64,000 bases of DNA, from assembly GCF_002934545.1 (NCBI RefSeq), contig NZ_PTJA01000006.1, forward strand, positions 124,001 to 188,000. Reading direction: 5' to 3'. Source of the DNA: Lacrimispora xylanisolvens. GTDB lineage: Bacteria; Bacillota; Clostridia; Lachnospirales; Lachnospiraceae. A program made the translations under genes and the position numbers. How positions within the stretch are numbered: position 1 is the first letter of the stretch; every line of letters begins with the position of its first letter. Shown here piece by piece: positions 49,452 to 56,295 of the stretch. The notes under the pieces were generated by a model. It made no database searches, was not told where the DNA came from, and saw only the letters and a list, made by a program, of their open reading frames with translations.

Positions 49452-49793
49452 TTAAAAATTCATATTTAAAGCAGAGTCATTTATCTTTTGAGTAATATGT
49501 TTCATTATCCAGCATTGTTCATTTGCAAGAGAATAATAGACCAATTTTCCATCTCTGCGTTTATTAACAAATCGATTCACCCTCAAAATTCTGAGTTGAT
49601 GCGAAATTGATGATGCAGATGCTTCCAGAATTTCAGCTAATTCATTTACGCATAATTCATTTACGCATAATTCATCACAGTATAACAAACTAAGTATTTT
49701 AATTCGGACGGGGTCGCCTAATACCTTAAAGAATTCCGTCATTTGAATTATCTTGTCATTGCCTTTAATGGGAATTTCAATATTGTTACTCAT
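49452..49793 (-). CDS. ArsR-family metal sensor with tandem-duplicated Cys segment
   Basis: The 113-residue ArsR/SmtB repressor has a canonical helix-turn-helix (ASASSISHQLRILRVNRFV) and wing (KRRDGKLVYYSL). Before it, where family members have one ELCVxDLA-type metal-binding stretch, this protein has ELCVN twice (residues 41-50), giving cysteines at 39, 43 and 48. The duplication is exact at DNA level (15 bases). It adds five residues in the helix that carries metal ligands, so geometry and metal response may be altered. The gene follows the P-type ATPase gene by 19 bases as the last gene of the efflux operon. Confidence 0.9.
   Translation of the reverse strand: MSNNIEIPIKGNDKIIQMTEFFKVLGDPVRIKILSLLYCDELCVNELCVNELAEILEASASSISHQLRILRVNRFVNKRRDGKLVYYSLANEQCWIMKHITQKINDSALNMNF
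49639..49675. repeat. 15-base tandem duplication inside the arsR gene
   Basis: AATTCATTTACGCAT occurs at 49639-49653 and 49654-49668, followed by the first seven bases of a third copy. The reading frame is kept. Perfect identity suggests a recent slippage event. Confidence 0.9.
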
Positions 49794-49812
49794 TAACCCC
49801 GTCTCCTTTCAT

Positions 49813-51696
49813 TTAAAGTTTTTTTACAAATAAAACACGGATTGCATTTAATACCGCAATAATTGTTACACCTACGTCTGCAAATATCGCCAGCCACATG
49901 TTAGCAATACCAAGAGCACCTAATACTAATACAATAAATTTAATTCCGATCGCAAATACAATATTTTGATATACAATACGAATACATTTTCTGGATATCT
50001 TAATCGCTTTTGCAATTTTGATTGGATTATCATCCATTAACACTACATCTGCCGCTTCAATCGCTGCATCTGATCCCATAGCTCCCATGGCAATACCAAT
50101 ATCTGCCCTTGAAAGCACTGGGGCATCATTAATGCCATCCCCAACAAAGGCCAGCTTCGCTTTTTCTGACTTGATGTTTAATAATTCTTCTACCTTAGAA
50201 ACTTTATCTCCTGGAAGAAGTTCACTGTAAACTTCATCCATTCCTAATGATTTTGCCACTGATTCCGCAACAGCTTTCGCGTCTCCAGTCAACATAACTG
50301 CTTTTTCAATTCCTGCCTTTTTCAGTGATCTGATAGCCTCAGCCGAATGTGGTTTGATAATATCTGAAATTATGATATGCCCGGCATAGACTCCGTTAAT
50401 CGCCATATGAATAATTGTTCCCACATGATGACAATCAATATATTTTACATTGAGTCGATTCATTAATTTCGCATTTCCTGCTGCAACTTCAATGCCATCA
50501 ACCTTTGCAGTAATACCATTTCCACTGATTTCCTTAGTATCTGTCACTCTGGAACGATCGATTTCTTTTCCATATGCTTTCTGTAAGCTTTTACTTATGG
50601 GATGGGATGATGCACTCTCGACTAATGCTGCATATTCTATTAATTTTGAATCTTCCATTTCATTATGATGAATTCCATTTACCTCGAATACACCCTGAGT
50701 TAACGTGCCAGTTTTATCAAAAACAACATATTTTGTTTTTGATAATGTTTCCATGTAATTTGAACCTTTGACTAAAATTCCTTCTTTACTTGCTCCACCG
50801 ATCCCTGCAAAGAAACTTAAAGGGATACTTATTACGAGTGCACATGGGCAACTGATTACAAGAAATGTCAAAGCACGATAAATCCAATCTGTCCAGTCCG
50901 GTGAAAGCCCCATACCCAACATACGAACAAGGGGTGGAATGATAGCCAATGCTAAAGCACTATAACAAACTAATGGTGTATATACTTTGGCAAATTTAGA
51001 AATAAAATCTTCTGATTTTGACTTACGAGAACTTGCATTCTCAACTAAATCCAGAATTTTTGATACGGTTGACTCTCCAAATTCTTTTGTTGTTTGTATC
51101 TTTAAAACACTGGTCATATTGATACACCCACTAATAATCTCATCACCAATTACTGCTTCTCTTGGTAGACTTTCGCCTGTTAAGGCGCTTGTATTCAGAC
51201 TGGATTCTCCTTCAATAATAACACCATCAAGCGGTACTTTTTCACCTGGCTGCACTATTATAACGCTTCCAATACCTACTTCGTCTGGGTCAACTCGTTC
51301 TAACTTTCCGTTTCTTTCTACGTTGGCATAATCAGGACGGATATCCATTAATTCGCTTATATTTTTCCTGCTTTTTCCAACAGCATAACTTTGGAACAAC
51401 TCACCAACCTGATAAAAAAGCATAACAGCAATTGCCTCAGTATAGTCCCCTTCCCCAAAGATACCTACCATCATTGCTCCAATTGTTGCTACTGCCATTA
51501 AAAAGTTTTCATCAAAAACCTGTTTGTTCCTGATTCCATTGAACGCCTTAATTAAAATATCATACCCGATAATTAAGTATGGGACTAAAAATAATCCAAA
51601 TCTCAACATTCCTGCAATTGGTAATTGTTCTAAAACAACAATTAATATTGCAGATAGAATAATTCGACCAAGCATTTTTTTCTGCTTCTTATTCAT
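49813..51696 (-). CDS. P1B-type heavy-metal-exporting ATPase (Zn/Cd/Pb type)
   Basis: The 627-residue P-type ATPase has the membrane metal motif SCPC (C283, C285) in LVISCPCALVIS, the actuator TGES (173-176), phosphorylation site DKTGTLT (D327), and GDGINDAPVL. CPC motifs in this setting occur in the Zn/Cd/Pb branch (CadA/ZntA-like). It lacks its own N-terminal HMA domain; a separate 72-residue HMA protein is encoded just upstream, so the metal-binding domain is supplied in trans. The ATG at 51696 follows AAGGAGGA. A downstream ArsR gene and an upstream ArsR gene flank the operon. Confidence 0.95.
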   Translation of the reverse strand: MNKKQKKMLGRIILSAILIVVLEQLPIAGMLRFGLFLVPYLIIGYDILIKAFNGIRNKQVFDENFLMAVATIGAMMVGIFGEGDYTEAIAVMLFYQVGELFQSYAVGKSRKNISELMDIRPDYANVERNGKLERVDPDEVGIGSVIIVQPGEKVPLDGVIIEGESSLNTSALTGESLPREAVIGDEIISGCINMTSVLKIQTTKEFGESTVSKILDLVENASSRKSKSEDFISKFAKVYTPLVCYSALALAIIPPLVRMLGMGLSPDWTDWIYRALTFLVISCPCALVISIPLSFFAGIGGASKEGILVKGSNYMETLSKTKYVVFDKTGTLTQGVFEVNGIHHNEMEDSKLIEYAALVESASSHPISKSLQKAYGKEIDRSRVTDTKEISGNGITAKVDGIEVAAGNAKLMNRLNVKYIDCHHVGTIIHMAINGVYAGHIIISDIIKPHSAEAIRSLKKAGIEKAVMLTGDAKAVAESVAKSLGMDEVYSELLPGDKVSKVEELLNIKSEKAKLAFVGDGINDAPVLSRADIGIAMGAMGSDAAIEAADVVLMDDNPIKIAKAIKISRKCIRIVYQNIVFAIGIKFIVLVLGALGIANMWLAIFADVGVTIIAVLNAIRVLFVKKL

Positions 51697-51763
51697 AATC
51701 TTTCCTCCTTACCCTGTCTTTTCATATAAAATAAAATCGATAGATTTTTATATTGGTTTTAAA

Positions 51764-51822
51764 ACATGGAAAAGCAGCTCCATGAAAATCTTCTTTCGTT
51801 GTAATGAGCTGCTTCTCCATGT
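51764..51822 (-). terminator. Hairpin between HMA and P-type ATPase genes
   Basis: ACATGGA-A-AAGCAGCTC (51764-51780) pairs with GAGCTGCTT-C-TCCATGT (51806-51822) with one mismatch, a 17-base stem. It lies between two genes of one operon, so partial termination would give more HMA protein than ATPase. Confidence 0.7.
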
Positions 51823-51838
51823 TGTTTATAAGGTTAAC

Positions 51839-52057
51839 TTAGATAAATATCTCACAATCCTGTTCTACCTTTTTGCAGTTCTTTAAAACTTCCTGCATTA
51901 CTGCACTTACATCCTGCCCCTCTTCAAACTCTACGTTCATTTTTTGTGTCATGAAGTTTACTACGGCTTCTTTTACTCCAGATGTCTTTTTTGCAGCATC
52001 CTCCATTAAGTTTGCACAGTTCGCACAGTCGACCTCAATTTTATAAGTCTTTTTCAT
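51839..52057 (-). CDS. Small HMA-domain metal-binding protein
   Basis: This 72-residue protein is a free-standing heavy-metal-associated domain with the metal site CANC at residues 11-14 (KIEVDCANCANLMEDAA). A second pair of cysteines (C65, C71-like positions in NCKKVEQDCEIF) lies near the C-terminus. It is the first gene of the operon with the P-type ATPase, which lacks an HMA domain of its own, so it probably delivers metal to that pump. The ATG at 52057 follows AAAGGAG. Confidence 0.92.
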   Translation of the reverse strand: MKKTYKIEVDCANCANLMEDAAKKTSGVKEAVVNFMTQKMNVEFEEGQDVSAVMQEVLKNCKKVEQDCEIFI

Positions 52058-52088
52058 CGTAAGTTGCTCCTTTCAGTTATTATCATTC

Positions 52089-52106
52089 AACAATTAAGTA
52101 ATTGTT
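52089..52106. promoter_or_regulatory. Dyad before the HMA/ATPase operon, candidate ArsR box
   Basis: AACAATTA-AG-TAATTGTT is an 8-2-8 perfect inverted repeat, 32 bases upstream of the HMA gene. The TAATTGTT half is repeated at the second ArsR gene, which suggests a shared regulator. Confidence 0.6.
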
Positions 52107-52269
52107 TAATTGATGACCTGATTATATCTCCTATGATTTTTCAAGTCAATAGAATCACTAGTGTTTATACCATTCGGGCGAATAATTTAACTATATGGAA
52201 TAAATGGGCATTCTACTATTAGTAATATGAAGCAATTGACAATATTCCTGATTCAACTTACAATATGAT

Positions 52270-52291
52270 TAAACACTTACTTAATTGTTTA
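52270..52291. promoter_or_regulatory. Dyad before the second arsR gene
   Basis: TAAACA and TGTTTA are separated by ten bases, just upstream of the AAAGGA ribosome site. The TAATTGTTTA half also occurs near 52099-52108, so the two promoters may be controlled together. Confidence 0.5.
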
Positions 52292-52306
52292 GAAAGGAAC
52301 TCTATT

Positions 52307-52669
52307 ATGTCTGATTTTAAACTCCCACACGATCATGGAGAAAATTTGGATACACGTTTTGATCATATGCCTAAACTTGAAGACTTTCAGACAGCATCAG
52401 ATATTTTCAAATTGCTTGATGATAGCAATCGGATTAGAATTTTTTGGATTTTATGCCACTGTGAAGAATGCGTTATTAATTTATCCGCCATCATGGGAAT
52501 GAGCAGCCCTGCACTCTCACACCATTTAAAGTTTTTAAAAACTTCTGGATTAATCGTAAGCCACCGTGAAGGAAAAGAGGTTTATTATAAAGCTGCCGAA
52601 ACACCACAGGCCGATTTAATGCACAAAACCATTGAACGGCTTATTGAAATATCCTGCCCATTGACATAA
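52307..52669 (+). CDS. ArsR-family transcriptional regulator
   Basis: The roughly 120-residue protein starts at the ATG at 52307 (AAAGGA eight bases upstream). The N-terminus is rich in His and Asp (PHDHGENLDTRFDHMP), followed by an ArsR winged helix (LDDSNRIRIFWILCHCEECV; MSSPALSHHLKFLKTSGLIV; REGKEVYYKA). Cysteines in ILCHCEECVIN and the His-rich tail are possible metal ligands. It is divergent from the HMA/ATPase operon, and an AraC regulator follows on the same strand. It may be the principal repressor of the efflux operon, with the internal ArsR as a second layer (inference). Confidence 0.9.
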   Translation: MSDFKLPHDHGENLDTRFDHMPKLEDFQTASDIFKLLDDSNRIRIFWILCHCEECVINLSAIMGMSSPALSHHLKFLKTSGLIVSHREGKEVYYKAAETPQADLMHKTIERLIEISCPLT

Positions 52670-52701
52670 ATACTTCTCTTGATAGAAAAGAGGTGAAAAA
52701 C

Positions 52702-53703
52702 ATGAAAGAAAGCTTACCAGTGTTACTAAAAAAAAACTTGCAGCATATTCCCATTGGCAAATATGAAATTACGAATTATTCTGGTGATGATAATGATACA
52801 ATCATTTCATCCAGTCATATCACAGTAGAAATGGATAACCGAAGCAAAGGACAGATGGAAGATTTTCCTCTATTCACCGGAATTGAACTTTTGTTTTACC
52901 GTTTTCTTGGTTCCAAAGTATATTCACGACACGAAGCATTTGAACATGTAATAGAAATAAATTATTGCCAGGATGGAAGCATGGGATGGAATATGAATAA
53001 TGGAACAAACATTTACCTTGGAGCTGGTGATTTATCGATCCATTCAATGACACGTTGTGCAAACTCTGAATTGACATTTCCACTTCATTACTACAATGGT
53101 GTCAGCATTACTATTGATATCACCAGAATTGCTACAACCTTACCGGAAATACTAAAAGAAGCTGGCGTCAGCGGGCAGAATCTTTATCAAAAATTCTGTG
53201 CCCTTCCGAAACCAGTATTTGTACAACAAAATAACAAAGTCATACAAATTTTTAATGATTTGTACAATGCTCCCTGTACTATGAAAACTGCGTATTATAA
53301 ATTAAAAGTACAAGAACTCATTATCCTTCTTCTTTCTATGGATGTCTGTGAAGAAAAGATCGTAAATCCCTATTATGAGCAACAGGTGAATCTGATTAAT
53401 GAAATTCATTCTTTATTAACACAAAACCTGGAACAATACTTCACAATCGATGAGTTATCAAAGAAATTTTTTATCAATACCTCTGCTCTTAAAGAAACTT
53501 TCAAATCGGTATACGGCGCACCCATTGCTTCGTATATGAAGGAATATCGTATGAAAAAAGCCATGGAATTACTTAGAACAACCGATTACCATATTTCTGA
53601 AATTGCAAATAATGTGGGATATCAATCACAGAGTAAATTTACCGCTGCCTTTAAAGATATTACTAATTTACTTCCCTCTGAATATAGAAGACTAAATCGA
53701 TAA
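52702..53703 (+). CDS. AraC-family regulator
   Basis: The 333-residue protein has a large N-terminal ligand domain without an obvious cupin signature, and two C-terminal helix-turn-helix motifs (FTIDELSKKFFINTSALKET; YQSQSKFTAAFKDITNLLP). The second, with SQSKFTAAFK, resembles PchR-like regulators. The ATG at 52702 has AGAGGTG upstream; the frame opens three codons earlier in the ribosome site. It follows the ArsR gene by 32 bases and may be co-transcribed, linking it to metal control (inference). Its inducer is unknown. Confidence 0.87.
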   Translation: MKESLPVLLKKNLQHIPIGKYEITNYSGDDNDTIISSSHITVEMDNRSKGQMEDFPLFTGIELLFYRFLGSKVYSRHEAFEHVIEINYCQDGSMGWNMNNGTNIYLGAGDLSIHSMTRCANSELTFPLHYYNGVSITIDITRIATTLPEILKEAGVSGQNLYQKFCALPKPVFVQQNNKVIQIFNDLYNAPCTMKTAYYKLKVQELIILLLSMDVCEEKIVNPYYEQQVNLINEIHSLLTQNLEQYFTIDELSKKFFINTSALKETFKSVYGAPIASYMKEYRMKKAMELLRTTDYHISEIANNVGYQSQSKFTAAFKDITNLLPSEYRRLNR

Positions 53704-53724
53704 GGCACAGTGTTTATTGCCACT

Positions 53725-54264
53725 TTATTGAATTTTACCCAACTGTAAGGCATCGTAATACTTACCATCTACATAATAGTTATCTTTTAGCCGGCCTTCC
53801 AGCTCAAATCCATTCTTAATTAATATCCGGGCAGAGCCAATATTTGCATCTGCAACACTGGCATGAAGTTTATGCAGTTTTAATGTTTCAAAAGCAAAAT
53901 TGCAAATCATTGCAACACACTCTGAGCCGTAACCCTTACCCCAGTGATCCCGATGGAATACATAACCAATTTCCGCTTGGTTTGCTACCTTATCAAAATT
54001 AAATAGCATGGCTGTCCCGATGATCTCCCCTGTTGATTTAATAGCAACGGAGGCATAGAGATGCGTACCGGCGGACTCACGTTCCAGCATTGTTTTTACA
54101 TACTGTCTCGTCTCATCTATTGAACTCATTAAATTCCAGCCAATAAATCGTGATACTTCCTTATCCGACGCATAGCTATGTATGGCATTCACATGGTTCA
54201 TACTTAACGGCTTAAAACAGATCTTTTCAGCTTCTAATGAGTGAAATAACTCCACGTTTATCAT
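53725..54264 (-). CDS. GNAT-family N-acetyltransferase (RimJ/RimL type)
   Basis: The roughly 179-residue protein has the GNAT core: beta-bulge FNFDKVANQAEIGYVF, the acetyl-CoA loop HRDHWGKGYGSECVAMI, and the final VADANIGSARILIKNGFE typical of RimJ/RimL-like acetyltransferases. The acceptor is unknown. Two nearby ATGs are possible; the one at 54264 is better spaced from the AAGGA. It is a single gene converging with the AraC gene and divergent from a TetR gene. Confidence 0.88.
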   Translation of the reverse strand: MINVELFHSLEAEKICFKPLSMNHVNAIHSYASDKEVSRFIGWNLMSSIDETRQYVKTMLERESAGTHLYASVAIKSTGEIIGTAMLFNFDKVANQAEIGYVFHRDHWGKGYGSECVAMICNFAFETLKLHKLHASVADANIGSARILIKNGFELEGRLKDNYYVDGKYYDALQLGKIQ

Positions 54265-54413
54265 TTTCTCCATTTCCTTATGTGTAATTTACGTAGATTA
54301 TTTTACCACTTTCTATTGAAATAGACCATCATAAAAATTTTATTGACTGGTTAAGAATTATATGCTAACGTTAAAACAGAGGGTACACTCGGTTTTATAG
54401 TGGAGGATAAACA

Positions 54414-55001
54414 ATGAAAAAAGGAAGCAAAAGAAAGCTGGATATTCAGCAGGCAACAAGATTACTTATAATTGAGAAAGGTTACTCAGCCGTTACAATG
54501 GCGGACATAAGCGAAGCGCTTAAACTGTCGGTCGGGGGACTTTATTACCACTACCATTCTGTGGAAGAAATCTTTTTAGACATTGTTGAGAACGAAACCA
54601 GTGACGTATGGGGGATATTTTCCGATGTAAAGGACATTGAAAGTCTGATAAAGGCTTTTCGCTTATATTACCAGCTTGAAAAAGGGGATATGATGAATTT
54701 TGAAAATACGCTAAACTGTATATTTTACCCGTACTTTTTCAGTTTTCCCCCGGATATAAGAAAAGAGAAAATGAAAGAAGCCTATTTGAACACAATAAAT
54801 GCAATTAATACAATACTTAAAAAGGTTTACAAAAATAAAGAGCATATTAAGCTGTTAAGTCACCGCATTTATATCATGTTACATGGTTTAAATATACTTG
54901 CCACCACCGGACAGATTGATGAATTAATAATCAAAAATGAGTTTCTGGAAGTGGAAAAATTCATGTTGCAACTGTACCATGAAAGCGAGGGAAGGCAATG
55001 A
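54414..55001 (+). CDS. TetR-family transcriptional regulator
   Basis: The 195-residue protein has a TetR helix-turn-helix (QQATRLLIIEKGYSAVTMAD and ISEALKLSVGGLYYHY) and a helical ligand domain. Its ATG follows TGGAGGA. The stop overlaps the start of an alpha/beta-hydrolase gene by the ATGA tetranucleotide, so the two form an operon, and the regulator probably responds to a substrate or product of the hydrolase (inference). Confidence 0.92.
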   Translation: MKKGSKRKLDIQQATRLLIIEKGYSAVTMADISEALKLSVGGLYYHYHSVEEIFLDIVENETSDVWGIFSDVKDIESLIKAFRLYYQLEKGDMMNFENTLNCIFYPYFFSFPPDIRKEKMKEAYLNTINAINTILKKVYKNKEHIKLLSHRIYIMLHGLNILATTGQIDELIIKNEFLEVEKFMLQLYHESEGRQ

Positions 55002-55864
55002 GTATTTCTATCATAAAAAAATACGATTTTGATAATTTCACAGCAGTGGAAAAGGTTCTGACAATAGATGGTAACCGTTGGAGATACACGGTTAGCGGGA
55101 AGGGAAAGCGCTTTTTACTTGCCATACTTTCAAATATTACGGGGCACTTGCTGGGGCTTCCGCTGGCTGAGGAGTTCCGGGAAGAATTTATAACAATAGC
55201 GCTTTCCGTTCCTCCTATGCATACGTTTGCCGACACAGCGAAAGGCCTCAAAGCTGTTCTGGATGCCGAACAGGTAACAAAGTGCAGTGTTATCGGCAAT
55301 TCAAATGGTGGCGTTTATCTTCAAAACCTTATAAAGCAGTACCCCGGTATTGCTGATAAAATAGTATTTTCCCACAGCCTGACATCCATGAATCCAAGTG
55401 ATGTCAACACCACGAATGCGTCAGAAGTCAGGATTTACAGCAAAATGCGTAAAATACTTAAAGTGCTGCCAGTTTCCGTATTGACATATGGGCTGGGCAG
55501 AGCGTTTTGCCCAAAACTGCGGCTGCAATCCGGAAAAACTGATACAGATAAGTTAATTGCACTTTGCAAAGAGGATTTTAAAAGAATAACCAAGCAGGAT
55601 TTTTACACCATGGCAGACTGTATGGAAGATTTCCTCTTTAACCACATATTTACTTCTGAGCCGTACATAAACAGACCGAAGGATATTCTGATCGTAGACA
55701 GCGAATCTGATAATTTGGCCAATCCAATGCAGCGCAAAGAGATGCTGGAGCTCTGCCCTAATGCCAATGAGTATCATTTTAAAACAGGTGGGCACGTTAC
55801 AATTATAAACTGCCGTGAAGAATATTTTTTGTTGCTGCATAAGTTTTGGGATAGGCCGGATTAA
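54998..55864 (+). CDS. Alpha/beta-hydrolase
   Basis: The 288-residue protein is an alpha/beta-hydrolase with nucleophile elbow VIGNSNGGVYLQ near residue 100, an acidic residue in DILIVDSESDNLAN, and the catalytic histidine in FKTGGHVTIIN. There is no signal peptide. It starts at the ATG inside the TetR stop (ATGA) and is translationally coupled to it. The substrate cannot be deduced; the family includes esterases, thioesterases and lactonases. Confidence 0.88.
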   Translation: MSISIIKKYDFDNFTAVEKVLTIDGNRWRYTVSGKGKRFLLAILSNITGHLLGLPLAEEFREEFITIALSVPPMHTFADTAKGLKAVLDAEQVTKCSVIGNSNGGVYLQNLIKQYPGIADKIVFSHSLTSMNPSDVNTTNASEVRIYSKMRKILKVLPVSVLTYGLGRAFCPKLRLQSGKTDTDKLIALCKEDFKRITKQDFYTMADCMEDFLFNHIFTSEPYINRPKDILIVDSESDNLANPMQRKEMLELCPNANEYHFKTGGHVTIINCREEYFLLLHKFWDRPD

Positions 55865-56295
55865 TCCTCATTAAACACACCGCCTTCGTCTATTGTTTTC
55901 AAACGCTCAAGCCAACGCAATATACACCCGCTATTAAAAAAGCTTAATAATGCGCCATCGCAGAAACGCTCTGCTCTTACAGCTCCGATTAAAAGAGCTA
56001 TCACGCATTTTGCAGCTAATTTTGATACATCAGCCTCTTCCATTGATTCTATGCTCCATTTCAGTCCATTCGCTTCCAGTGTCTCACCATAACGGGTATG
56101 TTCATATTCCGGGTGCTCCTCGCAGAATTTGTATAAGTCTTCCTGGAAGGAATCCACCGTCTTCGAATAATTAACAAATGGCATATGGATCGGACGCTCT
56201 GGTGTACCATCGTTTTCCTTATCTATAATCCACTCACCAAATTTATCGGCTTGGATTATTGGTATGTATTTTATTAATTGCTCAAATTTATTCAT
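55861..56295 (-). CDS. DUF6508 family protein
   Basis: This 144-residue protein has the segment AERFCDGALLSFFNSGCILRW and ends with a KTIDEGG region, matching the small DUF6508 family of unknown function. The start is the ATG at 56295 with AGGAGG six bases upstream; a longer frame without a ribosome site extends into the GH95 gene. The start overlaps the end of the GH95 gene by eight bases, so it is probably translated from the same mRNA. No function should be assigned. Confidence 0.75.
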   Translation of the reverse strand: MNKFEQLIKYIPIIQADKFGEWIIDKENDGTPERPIHMPFVNYSKTVDSFQEDLYKFCEEHPEYEHTRYGETLEANGLKWSIESMEEADVSKLAAKCVIALLIGAVRAERFCDGALLSFFNSGCILRWLERLKTIDEGGVFNED

